Shown: piece by piece, positions 8,234-18,500 of the stretch
How positions within the stretch are numbered: position 1 is the first letter of the stretch
Layout: the number at the start of each line of letters is the position of its first letter
Origin: a bacterium A37T11
GTDB lineage: Bacteria > Bacteroidota > Bacteroidia > Sphingobacteriales > Sphingobacteriaceae
Length of the DNA stretch: 64,000 nucleotides
Reading direction: 5' to 3'
Assembly (NCBI GenBank): GCA_900109895.1
Contig: FOBR01000006.1
Coordinates: forward strand, 186,001 to 250,000
Translations under genes and position numbers: made by a program
The notes under the pieces: generated by a model
Told to the model about the DNA's origin: nothing
The model's input: only the letters and a program-made list of their open reading frames with translations
Database searches by the model: none

Positions 8234-8680
8234 TTGAATTATAGTATATATAAACTGATCGCTTATTTAATACTTTTTTTTAATAGTGTTTACCTAAGCA
8301 ATAGCCTTGCTCAGACTTTACAAGCCACAGCCATAAGCCGCTTTAATGGCGATTTTGCCAAAATCCAACGAGGAAAACGTATCCAGCAACTATTCCGCAC
8401 AGGCAAATTATTAGTAGATGAAGTAAGCAGTTATGGAGACAGCCTCTCTATTGCCAAGAAAAACGGATCATACGGAGCAATAATTAGCACTGGGAAGATT
8501 ATAGTACCGTTCAGGTATGAAGAAATTAGTGAGGAATATGATTTCCAGGACGGCAGCCAGCGCACCTATAATTATTTTTACCCCGTAGTGAAAATGAAAG
8601 GAAGATTTGGTGCATTTGATTTGAAAGGGAAGGTTAAAGTTGGATTACTGATTATTGCATTCGGACAATTGAAGGTATAA
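8234..8680 (+). CDS. Small secreted WG-repeat-like protein, possibly truncated
   Basis: This 148-residue protein starts at TTG 8234 with an N-terminal signal peptide (LIAYLILFFNSVYLSNSLAQ). The mature part has WG/KWG-type repeat fragments: KKNGSYGAIISTGKIIVPFR and KGRFGAFDLKGKVKVG. WG-repeat proteins usually have many copies; here the chain ends during the second repeat with an atypical tail (LLIIAFGQLKV). A plus-strand frame shifted at about 8637 would continue as WITDYCIRTIEGI into the next gene's start, so a frameshift is possible but not proven. The function is unknown and the location is probably the periplasm. Confidence 0.6.
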   Translation: MNYSIYKLIAYLILFFNSVYLSNSLAQTLQATAISRFNGDFAKIQRGKRIQQLFRTGKLLVDEVSSYGDSLSIAKKNGSYGAIISTGKIIVPFRYEEISEEYDFQDGSQRTYNYFYPVVKMKGRFGAFDLKGKVKVGLLIIAFGQLKV

Positions 8681-8692
8681 TTTTAATATTTT

Positions 8693-9481
8693 ATGAAATA
8701 TATATTGCTATCCAGCACTATGCTGATTGAAACTGCATGTTTTGCACAAGAAACAACCATTAATTATAAGAATATATTTGCTACGGCTTATACCTATGTT
8801 GGGATTCCTAAAAAGGATAGTTTATATGTGTATGGTCTGTCAAAGGATGAATGGAAAACAATAAAATCTTTCAAAATCCCCAAGGGGACCAAAGCTTTTG
8901 ATGGGAATTTGCGAAGCGTTCTTTTCTTATTGGAAGATAAGATAATTATAAAGGAATATTATAACTGTGCGGAATATTGCCAATCTGATACTGTGGTTTT
9001 AAAAGATGCGTATAAAAAAATCAGTAACAAAAACTGGATACGTGGCATCAATACTACGGAGGCTGAATTTGGCCTGTTGGACAAAGAAAAAGAACTAACC
9101 ATTTATAAGGATGATGAGGAATGGAAAGTCTCTGATCAACTAAACCCAAATCTATACAAGGAAAACAAAACCAATCCGGAGTTGCGCGATAACATGAAAT
9201 TTGACAAACTCTATAATTTTGGAGAAACTCAATATTTAGTGACAGTGAATAATCGGGAGGTACGGTTTTACCCCTATGTATTTACTATTGATAAACTGAA
9301 TGAAGGGATGGTAAACTATAAAATCTTAAACATAGACTTACCTAAAGATGTGATCACCGCTTTTATTTATGATTTCACACAAATGGGCTGGGTTTATAAA
9401 GACCGGATAGAATTTTATAAATTTGATGCTAGTCAGCAAGCTTGGGTAAAAGACGCAAGCATAAAGACGTTATTTTATTAA
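8693..9481 (+). CDS. Secreted protein of unknown function
   Basis: The 262-residue product has a signal peptide (MKYILLSSTMLIETACFAQ) with likely cleavage after FAQ. The rest is rich in Lys, Tyr and Asp and alternates short beta-strand-like segments; no catalytic motif or known family was recognised. The cysteine pair in NCAEYCQSD could form a disulfide. It begins 12 bases after the WG-repeat gene and is probably co-transcribed with it. Confidence 0.65.
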   Translation: MKYILLSSTMLIETACFAQETTINYKNIFATAYTYVGIPKKDSLYVYGLSKDEWKTIKSFKIPKGTKAFDGNLRSVLFLLEDKIIIKEYYNCAEYCQSDTVVLKDAYKKISNKNWIRGINTTEAEFGLLDKEKELTIYKDDEEWKVSDQLNPNLYKENKTNPELRDNMKFDKLYNFGETQYLVTVNNREVRFYPYVFTIDKLNEGMVNYKILNIDLPKDVITAFIYDFTQMGWVYKDRIEFYKFDASQQAWVKDASIKTLFY

Positions 9482-9508
9482 TTACTACCAATAAAAGCAA
9501 TTCTTTTT

Positions 9509-9532
9509 GCAAGCCGCCCTTTAGCGGCTTGC
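9509..9532. terminator. Hairpin between convergent genes
   Basis: GCAAGCCGC and GCGGCTTGC form a perfect 9-bp stem around a 6-base loop between two convergent genes. There is no clear T tract on either side, so it may be a weak or bidirectional terminator. Confidence 0.6.
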
Positions 9533-9548
9533 TGGTTGAAAATAGCTG

Positions 9549-10124
9549 TTAATAAATATCTTTAGCGGTAAGTTTATAGGTGTCAGATGCGCCTGGTATA
9601 CCTCCTGTTACTTCCACATTTTTGGCTAGCGTAACAGGAGAATTGATTGTCACATGGTATTTACCCTTATCGTCCTTGGTTACATCAGCAGTTACGCCTG
9701 TATTTGCGGCTGGCGTATAAAGAATTGCTCCCGTATTTACCGCTGTACCTATCGTGCATTCTACGACTATGATTTTTGCGCCAGGATTGGTCACTAAATC
9801 TTCTGTATTGGATATGACGTACTTACCTGTACCCAGATTAGAATAAAATGACATGGTAAGTGCACTACCGGAATATGCTCCATAGTTTCCGCCATCGCCT
9901 GTTGTGCTTGAAACTATAACGGTAAGATTTCGGCCGTCTGTGGTTTCAGTTTCCTGAGTAGAGCCGCCAGACGTATAAGAATAATCGCCAAATTTCCAGG
10001 TTGATCCTGACGGAGAAGTTTCATTGTCTGGTTTATCATCATGATCTTTGCTACAGGATTGGATAGATGTACTTGCAATAAAAAGTAAACAGATTGCAGA
10101 TAAAATTTTAAAGTTTATATTCAT
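9549..10124 (-). CDS. Hypothetical lipoprotein
   Basis: A 191-residue protein with a type II signal peptide (ICLLFIASTSIQSC; lipobox-like SIQSC) followed by a charged, acidic linker (SKDHDDKPDNET). This predicts a surface or periplasmic lipoprotein. The mature region is rich in Gly, Thr and Ser with predicted beta strands (TWKFGDYSYTSG, KYHVTINSPVTLAKNVEVTG), resembling small beta-sandwich lipoproteins common in Bacteroidota. No family was recognised with confidence. It is monocistronic and convergent with the preceding genes. Confidence 0.75.
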   Translation of the reverse strand: MNINFKILSAICLLFIASTSIQSCSKDHDDKPDNETSPSGSTWKFGDYSYTSGGSTQETETTDGRNLTVIVSSTTGDGGNYGAYSGSALTMSFYSNLGTGKYVISNTEDLVTNPGAKIIVVECTIGTAVNTGAILYTPAANTGVTADVTKDDKGKYHVTINSPVTLAKNVEVTGGIPGASDTYKLTAKDIY

Positions 10125-10437
10125 TGTGATTTATATTTTCTTTTACAAACTCAAATAGCTTGCCAAATTGATTTAATAATTGTTCTTAATCCGTATTTTG
10201 AACTTTAGTTTAGATGATGAGGAGGGATGTAGGTATTATTTTTACACACCTTGTGTACCTCTGTCATCAAAACTCAAAAGGTAGTATTTGTCAATCCATA
10301 GCAAAATAATCATCCCATATACGTATTTTTTTAAGCAAACATAACTTTAGTTGCATTGATAAATAAGTTTTATTGTGCAAAGGTTACCTTTCACTCCCAA
10401 AATGAATTAAAGGGTATAAAAACTATAAGTCACAACA
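10125..10437. other. Intergenic region without recognised gene
   Basis: This 313-base AT-rich gap separates divergent genes and presumably holds both promoters. TACCTTTC at 10385-10392 is a 7/8 match to a plus-strand -7 box, but it lacks a -33 partner at proper spacing. The short inverted sequence ACACACCTTGTGT near 10242 is the only other structure seen. Confidence 0.4.
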
Positions 10438-11271
10438 ATGAAACTAACAGCCATTTTGTACTTGAGCGCAGCCCTTTTCCTGTTTATATGTTGTAACAGG
10501 GCCGACCTTGCAAAAGCAGGATCCGGAGATGCAGCAAGCAATGAGGCCCTGCTTAGCGAGCCACCCGCGCCAGACCCAGCTTCAGAGGGAGAAAAAACCA
10601 ATGCCCAGCCGTTACCCCAACAACGCAAGCTTATTAAAGAAGGTACTCTTAATTTTGAAACAGATGATCTGTCAGGCACGCGAAAACGTATTGATGCCGC
10701 CATTCGCAAAGAGCAGGGCTATATTGCTTCTGAAAGTGAAAACAAATACGATGAAAACCTAAGCCGCACACTGGTAGTGCGTATTCCTGTCAAACAGTTT
10801 GATGCATTTATCGAAGAGGTAAGCAAGGGCGTTGAACGTTTTGACACCAAAGATATCCAGACAAAAGATGTGACGGAACAGTTTGTCGATATCCAAGCAC
10901 GGCTTAAGACCAAAAAGGAAGTGGAACAGCGCTACATTGACCTACTTAAAAGGGCCAACAAAATGAGCGAAATATTGGAGATTGAAAAACAAATAGGCGA
11001 CCTCCGTGAAGAAATAGAAGCCACGGAAGGCCGCTTAAGATTTCTGGATAACCAATCGGTCTATTCCACCGTCACGCTTACTTATTATATAACAACCCCT
11101 CACCAAAACGGCTTTCTTGGCAAGTTTGGCCAGGGCTTTGTCAACGGTTGGAACAACCTGCTGTGGTTTTGTGTGGGCCTGGTCAATATCTGGCCATTCA
11201 TCCTGGTCATTGTCGCCCTCATTTATTTTGGAAGGGTTTGGTGGCGCAGGCGGAAGAAGAATGTGGTATAG
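10438..11271 (+). CDS. DUF4349-domain lipoprotein
   Basis: The 277-residue protein has an N-terminal lipoprotein-type signal (LSAALFLFICCNRAD), a Pro/Ala/Glu-rich linker, a DUF4349 domain from about residue 60 (KLIKEGTLNFETDDLSGTRK, then VVRIPVKQFDAFIEEVSKGV), a coiled-coil stretch (MSEILEIEKQIGDLREEIEA) and one C-terminal transmembrane helix (NIWPFILVIVALIYFG) with a basic tail. Family members are membrane-anchored envelope proteins of unknown biochemical role. It is a single gene, convergent with the HTCS gene downstream. Confidence 0.9.
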   Translation: MKLTAILYLSAALFLFICCNRADLAKAGSGDAASNEALLSEPPAPDPASEGEKTNAQPLPQQRKLIKEGTLNFETDDLSGTRKRIDAAIRKEQGYIASESENKYDENLSRTLVVRIPVKQFDAFIEEVSKGVERFDTKDIQTKDVTEQFVDIQARLKTKKEVEQRYIDLLKRANKMSEILEIEKQIGDLREEIEATEGRLRFLDNQSVYSTVTLTYYITTPHQNGFLGKFGQGFVNGWNNLLWFCVGLVNIWPFILVIVALIYFGRVWWRRRKKNVV

Positions 11272-11338
11272 TTAATGCAAAATCTAGGTCTCCTCATGCA
11301 GAATTGAAATTATATTTTTCAAATAGTATTAAGCTTGT

Positions 11339-14300
11339 TTAAAGTTCTTGTTTTTTTCGATCATCTTTATTTTGAATCGAAACCAACAATTGATCAATAA
11401 ACAGGCCAGCTTCTTCCACTTGTTTATGGTTAGTAGTCATGAAATATTCTTTGGGGGTCATACCGTAAAATGCCTTAAATGACTTGGCAAAATATTTAGG
11501 GTCGTTAAATCCTACCCGATAGGCTACTTCATTACTGTGTAGACCTTCGTGGATGATTAAATACGCGGCTTTTCTTAATCGAATAAGATTAATCAATTCT
11601 ACAATATTCAATCCGGTAAGTTGTTTAACCTTACGATAAAGCACAGGTCTGCTTACTCCCAGTTGTGAGGATAGTAGTTGTACCTTAAAATCAGTACTTT
11701 CCATAAATCGTTCCACAACGTCCACAAACTCTTTTAAAAACTTCACAGCGGGTGATTGCCCTTCTTCCTTTGCTGTGGAACTAATCATTTGCCGGGTAAA
11801 TTTTTGACGAAAACGTTCCCTGGCTTCCAACATATTAAAAACTTTTAAGGACAGGACTTGCGGATGGAAAGGTTTATGCAGGTAATCATCACATCCCGCT
11901 TCTAAACCAGCCAGCAAGTAAGTTTCTGCCGATCTAGCTGTCAAAATTAGTACAGGGATGTGATTTGTACTTACATCTTGTTTGATCCGTTTTAATAAAC
12001 CCATGCCGTCACAACCTGGCATCATCAAGTCAGTAATCACCAGATCAGGAAGTTCTTGTCTGATCAATTCCCAAGCTTCGATTCCATCACAAGCCTCCAA
12101 AATACGATAGTGTGAACCAATACATTGAACAATTTCATGACGAACACCCTGGTGATCTTCAGCCAGCACAATGACCGGTTTTCGATTTGCCTTTGTGGCA
12201 ATAATGGAAATATCGCTTGTCTCATCCATAACCTCACCCTTTGGAATATCCACCGTAAAACACGCATATACTGGCGATCCTTTTCCCAGGTTACTCTCAG
12301 CATATACATTACCTCCATGAAGTTCCACCAGTTTTTTAGATAAAGCTAACCCAATACCTGTACCGGTTTGCCCATCAGGTCCACCACTCGGATGCACTTG
12401 TACATACCACTCAAAAATCTCCGTCAATTTATCAGCAGGTATGCCTTTCCCATTATCCCATACCAGAATCCGTACAAATCCATGTATATAATTTAATGTT
12501 GGAAGCTCCTCTTTCATTGTTAAACAAACTTTGCCACCGCTTGGAGTAAATTTAAAAGCATTTGCTAGTAAATTCATGATCACTTTATGCATCTGATCGG
12601 TGTCAAAATCCAACTGTATGTGCATCTCTGGCAAGTTGCAGACAAATTCAACCTCCCTTTCAGCAGCCAAAAAAGTGAATGATTGTGCAATTTGTTGTAC
12701 AAAAGCTGTCATATCGTGTTGCTTTTTTTGCAACACAATATGACCAATCTCCTGCTTTCTAAAATCAAGCAATTGATTAACCATTTGCAACAAACGGTCT
12801 GCATTTTGCTTCATCGTACCCAACATTTGCCATTCTTCTTCGTTTACATTACTTTTTTGGGCCATTAAGCGTTGAAGCGGGGATAGGATCAGCGTTAGTG
12901 GAGTACGCAGTTCATGCGAAATTTGGGTAAAAAACCCTAGCTTAATCTCACCAATTTCTCGTTGACGTTGCATTGCCAAATACTCCAGCTGCAGTTGATG
13001 TTTTAATAGACTGCGATCACGGATATGCTTGATCACTAAAACCGCCAAAAATATAGTCCCTATAGCATATAGCACATAAGCCCACCATGTTTGCCATGGA
13101 GCTGGCAATATTTCTATCTCCAATCTAGCCACTTTATCGTTCCATATCCCATCATTATTGGCTCCTTTTGCTAACAAGGTATAATGTCCCGGAGCCAAGC
13201 TGGTATAGGTCGCCGAAGGAGTATTTACTATATTCCAATCCTTATCAAGACCCTCCAGCTTATAAGCATATTGATTCTTTTCGGGTAAAATATAATTTAA
13301 CACGGCAAAATCAAGGGTAAAAGTACGTTGATTATGATTAAGCACTAATTTCTTAGTCATACCAATACTTAACTTTAATGGACTCTGCACTCCTGGTAAG
13401 ACTTCTTTATTAAATAATCTAAATGCCGTAAAAATGCAGGGCGGCCTGTAACCACTGCTATTAAATCGATTTGGTTGGAAAATGGTAAATCCATTTGTTC
13501 CACCGAAGGCGAGCTCTCCCTCCTGCAATTGGCATACCGCACCTATTGTAAATTCATTACTCAATAATCCATCTTTTGTATTATAAAGTTTAGCATGTCC
13601 TTGGTTAGGACTATAACGGTAAATACCATTGGTAGTACTCAGCCACAACCGGTCTTTTCGATCACCCCCTATGGCCAAAATATTGTTGCAATCCAATCCA
13701 TCTTTTTCATCATACCTAATAAAATGCTTGTTTAAAGGATCAAATCGATGCAACCCTCCTTTAACAGTACCGATCCAAATTTTATGGTGATGATCTTCAA
13801 ATACACTGAATACCAAATTACTACTTAAGCTGTATGGGTCATTTGGCCGGCTCTGGAAAATTTCAAATGAGGCACTATTCTTCCATTTTACGTTTAGCCC
13901 ATTTTCAGTTCCTACCCACAGGTTTCCCTGAGAATCACAAAAAATAGTCCGGACCTGATTGGAGCTTAGATGATATTTTCCCTCCTTACCCCAACTGTAG
14001 GTTTCAAATTCTGACTGGCTTCCCTTATTCAGGCAACTCAACCCTCCACCATAGGTTCCAGCCCAGATATTCCCCCTTTTATCTGCTGCCAAGGCGTAAA
14101 CATTGTCATTAGGCAATGAATGTGAATCATGATTATCGTGCTTAAAGTGCTTAAAATATGTGCTTCCTTTTTGTAAAAGGTTTAAACCTCCCTGATACGT
14201 GCCTACCCACAGATTCCCGAGCGAATCCAAGCACATCGCTTTCACGTTATCGTGACTTAATGAACCTTCATCTCCTGCTTTGTGCCTGAAATTAATGATC

Positions 14301-15514
14301 TCTTCACTATTTCGGTGATACATATTGACCCCTCCTCCTTCGGTACCTATCCACAAATTTCGACCTGGGGCCTCCAGTAAGCAACTTATTACATTAGAAC
14401 TTAACCCACCCAGTTCAGGAGACTTCGCATAATTGGTGAATTTTGGAATATATCGGTCTGCAATACTAACACCCCCATAAAAAGTACCTACCCACACCGA
14501 TCCACGCCGATCCTGATATAAGGGTCTTATGGAATTATTGCTCAACGAAAATGGATCATTATCCACAGAAACATACGTGATAAATCCTTTTTTCCAATTA
14601 AAATAATTGAGCCCGCCAAATGTTCCTATCCAAAAGCCCCCTTTTCTGTCCTTTAATAAAGAACGAACATCATTGCTCGCCAATGAACCTGCTATTCCCG
14701 CTTCGGCAAGTATATACCTTACCTTACCTGTACTGACATTGATCTCATTAATACCACCTTCTTTTGTGCCTACCCATATCACCCCTGGTTTAACACTAGC
14801 AGCAAATCGGGTGTGATCATCATTGAGTTTTCCATTGCCTTTGTTATAAATAGCCCATACAGACACTTTATTAGCCTCATGAGGCATCAGGCAAACCACC
14901 CCCCCTTCTGTTGATAGCCACAACTTACCCGTGTCATCTACGTCAATGTGATAAATATTTCTGGTTGCTTTTCCTACCGCCTCACTTGGAAAAAAAGATG
15001 GATCAAATACTAACTCAAGCCGGGGAACTTTACCTTCTTGAAGTAAAAATAATCCTTTATTTGAACCAAACCATACACGTCCTTTGGAATCTTCTGCAAT
15101 TGTGTTGAAAGAAGGCTCCCGTTCTCCGTTACCAGACAATAATTTTCCTACATAAAAGCGGGAGAATGTAGCCGATTGACGATGAAATAAATTAAGTCCA
15201 GCAGTCGTCCCTACCCATAAGCGGCGCTTTGAGTCCTCTTTCAAGGCATGAATATTATTATCAAAAAGTGATACAGAGTCGGCAGGAATATTACGGTAGA
15301 CCGTAAATTTTTTTGAATCATAACAATTTAGTCCATCTCTGGTTCCTATCCACATTAAACCTTTGTAGTCCTGGTAAATGGAGAAAATAGTTCCCTGTGA
15401 AAGACCATCTTTTACGCCCACTCTTGCAAAACGGACATCCTGCCCGAATGAGACCCTGGTAAGAAGTAGAAAGCACCCAAAAATAATCCAAGTTGTGGTT
15501 AATAACTTTTTCAT
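11339..15514 (-). CDS. Hybrid two-component system regulator (HTCS) of the fucose-glycan locus
   Basis: The single 1391-residue chain combines sensor, kinase and transcription factor. In order: signal peptide (about 1-24); two seven-bladed propeller domains of Reg_prop repeats (about 25-710; recurring DxxGxLWVGT such as DSLGNLWVGT); a Y_Y_Y domain (about 740-800); a membrane helix (about 810-830); HisKA with His867 in QISHELRTPL; HATPase_c (NLLANAFKFTP, VWDNGKGIP, GTGIGLALSKKL); a receiver with phospho-acceptor D1162 (VITDLMMPG); and a C-terminal AraC helix-turn-helix (VAYRVGFNDPKYFAKSFKAF). HTCS proteins bind a breakdown oligosaccharide in the periplasm and switch on the adjacent locus. It follows the GH29 gene after 71 bases on the same strand. 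No damage seen. Confidence 0.97.
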   Translation of the reverse strand: MKKLLTTTWIIFGCFLLLTRVSFGQDVRFARVGVKDGLSQGTIFSIYQDYKGLMWIGTRDGLNCYDSKKFTVYRNIPADSVSLFDNNIHALKEDSKRRLWVGTTAGLNLFHRQSATFSRFYVGKLLSGNGEREPSFNTIAEDSKGRVWFGSNKGLFLLQEGKVPRLELVFDPSFFPSEAVGKATRNIYHIDVDDTGKLWLSTEGGVVCLMPHEANKVSVWAIYNKGNGKLNDDHTRFAASVKPGVIWVGTKEGGINEINVSTGKVRYILAEAGIAGSLASNDVRSLLKDRKGGFWIGTFGGLNYFNWKKGFITYVSVDNDPFSLSNNSIRPLYQDRRGSVWVGTFYGGVSIADRYIPKFTNYAKSPELGGLSSNVISCLLEAPGRNLWIGTEGGGVNMYHRNSEEIINFRHKAGDEGSLSHDNVKAMCLDSLGNLWVGTYQGGLNLLQKGSTYFKHFKHDNHDSHSLPNDNVYALAADKRGNIWAGTYGGGLSCLNKGSQSEFETYSWGKEGKYHLSSNQVRTIFCDSQGNLWVGTENGLNVKWKNSASFEIFQSRPNDPYSLSSNLVFSVFEDHHHKIWIGTVKGGLHRFDPLNKHFIRYDEKDGLDCNNILAIGGDRKDRLWLSTTNGIYRYSPNQGHAKLYNTKDGLLSNEFTIGAVCQLQEGELAFGGTNGFTIFQPNRFNSSGYRPPCIFTAFRLFNKEVLPGVQSPLKLSIGMTKKLVLNHNQRTFTLDFAVLNYILPEKNQYAYKLEGLDKDWNIVNTPSATYTSLAPGHYTLLAKGANNDGIWNDKVARLEIEILPAPWQTWWAYVLYAIGTIFLAVLVIKHIRDRSLLKHQLQLEYLAMQRQREIGEIKLGFFTQISHELRTPLTLILSPLQRLMAQKSNVNEEEWQMLGTMKQNADRLLQMVNQLLDFRKQEIGHIVLQKKQHDMTAFVQQIAQSFTFLAAEREVEFVCNLPEMHIQLDFDTDQMHKVIMNLLANAFKFTPSGGKVCLTMKEELPTLNYIHGFVRILVWDNGKGIPADKLTEIFEWYVQVHPSGGPDGQTGTGIGLALSKKLVELHGGNVYAESNLGKGSPVYACFTVDIPKGEVMDETSDISIIATKANRKPVIVLAEDHQGVRHEIVQCIGSHYRILEACDGIEAWELIRQELPDLVITDLMMPGCDGMGLLKRIKQDVSTNHIPVLILTARSAETYLLAGLEAGCDDYLHKPFHPQVLSLKVFNMLEARERFRQKFTRQMISSTAKEEGQSPAVKFLKEFVDVVERFMESTDFKVQLLSSQLGVSRPVLYRKVKQLTGLNIVELINLIRLRKAAYLIIHEGLHSNEVAYRVGFNDPKYFAKSFKAFYGMTPKEYFMTTNHKQVEEAGLFIDQLLVSIQNKDDRKKQEL

Positions 15515-15585
15515 CCCTTTATTCAGACCTATAATTTATCCTATAAAGGTAGTATATTTTTTTAAAAATCAGCGAACGTACTTAA

Positions 15586-18500
15586 TCAATGCCTTACTTT
15601 CCATTGGGCTTCATAAAGTGAAGCTGGTTGCAGTCCAACTTTCCCTACACCCTCCCACATGCCATCTGGTCGGTTTTCCAATCGACCCTGCCCTTTTTTC
15701 CCAATCAGGCCGATGCAATAGTTTTTTCCAGATACCCACGGATTTTGCACCGTAACCACTGCTGCACGGCAGTTCCATAATACTTGCGTCACACCGGCCC
15801 AGCCATGGCCGGAGCCCCAGTTTCCGCGATCTTGCACATTTATTTCCCCATCTGTACTTATTTGGTCATATAAGGTACCACACGCCCAACGATGGTGTGG
15901 GCCTATATCCGCAAGTGCACCGGTAGCTTTACAGTTATAAAAGACATTTGGCCCTGCCACCCTTGCCCCAGTAACATAGTCATGCCTACCCGCGCGGCTA
16001 TACAGGTCACTAAACAAATTAAGCTGGCCTTCGTTAAAGAACGAATAACGTCTTCCCCCAGTCACTAAAGACTTCGCGTCCATACAACTGGACTGGGTAA
16101 CCGTAACTTGTTTAGAATCGCCACCTAACTTTACACAAGAAAGTCCAAAATAATATGCTGTAATGTCTTTTACCCATGCATCCTTCACTTTATCCAACTC
16201 CACCGCAATCCATCCATGATCCTCATCTGTTTCGTTTACGTATTCAGACTCAAAACGAATGTGCTCTACACCTACTTCACTTATACGTCCCTTAAAAGAA
16301 CAAGGATATATCAAACCACCACCATATTTTTTGTCCAATGCCATAACCATTGGGTTGTCCATTATTAATGTATTGCCTGAGATGCGTACAATGGTTCGTT
16401 CAAACCAAAGCCCAAAATCGGAAGGTTTCCATTGTATCGTTCCTTTTCGTTGAGCTATGCGATCCATTTGCAGATCATGTATCCACTGACTAGTAGCCGG
16501 CCGATATATAACAACTGATTGCCCCTGATGAAAACTTGCAGCACTAGCCACCCGTAAAGAAAAGCTTCCGACGCCTACATAATCGTCCAAAACAAATTGC
16601 TTATTATGTGCTTTCACTTGCCTTTCCCCATATCCGGATATGGACAACAGAGTCCTTTGCCCGCGACCAGTTGCCACCAATGTTGTTTGCCCTTTTTCAC
16701 TGCCTTCTCCTCGTAACACAATGCCACTATTCCTGATATGCAATGTACCCGCAATCCGGTAAGTGCCGCGTTTCAACAAGATCGTCCCTCTTACACCTTG
16801 TTGGTCTGCTGGCAATCTGGCCAACTCATCAATAGCCTGCTGAATAATTTTATCGCTATAAGTCCCATCAGCAGGCGGTGAGACAGTACGGCATACCGGT
16901 ATGTCGGGCAGGGAACGATCACCCTGATGATAACCTACATGACTAAAGTCAGGTATGCGATTCCCCTTGGCATCAGTTGCATAACTTAATGTACCGTCAG
17001 CCAATGGCCATACTTGCTTTGAATGCCAATGAACCTGTTGGTCAGCTATTGGTATTAACCTAATTTCCAGAAATCTCATCAATTCTTGACCGGTTATAGA
17101 AAGAGGCCTTATTTGAAAGATGGAGGGTCCAGCCGCTAATGTCACTGACCCCAGCAAAGTCGTATGATGGCCGGAACCCTTATTAGTCACCTGCCCCAAG
17201 AATCGTTGGTCTCCCACCTTTATTTCATAGGCACCTCCTACGGGCACAGTATCCTGCACTTCATCCACCCATATTTGGAAGGCAGCTGGCTTTCTCGCCG
17301 CCACATTCCAAGATAACACCTGGCTAGTATCTACCCAATGACTGACGTAGTATCGGTCAGGTTTGCCATCACCAAAATCAAAGTCATGGTCCGTACCGCG
17401 GGCATCAAACGCCAATAGCCTATTTTGTAATACATTGCTTTCCAGATAGGTACGTAATCCAGCCTTTAACTGGCCATCAAGCATCAACAAAATCACCTCA
17501 TCTGCTGCACCCTCCCGTTCCTTGGCCAGCTCAAGTTCCAATCCATCAGCACTGGCATGCATTGAGGAGATTACATGCCCTCCAGCCAGATAACGCGCTT
17601 CTTTCACCTTACTTAAAAGACCACCTACAAACAATTTGCCGTCATTGGGATACTTAAAAACATGTAAAAATAGCGAATCGCCCTTTTTGGTGATCACCCC
17701 CCAGCTTTGCAATGGCAATTCGGTAGTTGAAGCACCAATTACAGATGGCTTGTTTTCTTTCATCCATAAGGCAATGCTATCCAGGATCCTGACATCGGCT
17801 GCATCAAATGTACCATCTCCTTTGGGCCCAATGTTTAATAAAATATTTCCCCCCTTAGATACCGCCTTTGCCAATAGCTGGATCTGAAAAGCCGCGCTCT
17901 TATGCAACGTATCTGTTTTTGAGTACCCATATGATTCATTGGTGGTAGGAATTGCCTCCCAAGCTGTTCCGGCAGGGATAGGCCTGAACTCAGCCGGACG
18001 ATCGGCCGTATTGAGGTAATCTCCATAGTTTCGCGGTGCTGTACGAGCTAGCCGGCCATTTATAACCACGTTAGGGTCGGCCTTTCTAATCGCTTTCAGT
18101 ATCCGTAGATTTTCGGAAAGCGGCAATTTCTCTGGCGTATCAAACCACAGAATGTCCGGATGGTACTTATGGATCAATTCTAAAATTTGGGGTATGGCTT
18201 TGCCATCTACATAGCGCCTAATGCGCGGCAGCCATTCAGGATGGACATGGTACCAACGTTGCCCTCCGATCATCCTTCCACCACCTGGATTTTCATAATC
18301 CCAGTCATTGCCCGGAGCATTGGGATCTTCCCAGTCAAAGGCATGTGAATAGTAAAACCCGAATTTTAGTCCTTCCTTACGGCACGCCGCCGCCAGTTCT
18401 GCCATTGGATCACGCTTAAAGGCAGTACTCTTTAAAGAATATTCAGTGGAATAATCGGTAGGGAACATCGCAAAACCATCGTGGTGCTTAGCGGTGATGA

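Noticed and set aside
11272..11338. Terminator between the DUF4349 and HTCS genes
   Set aside because: No convincing hairpin could be found in the 67 bases.
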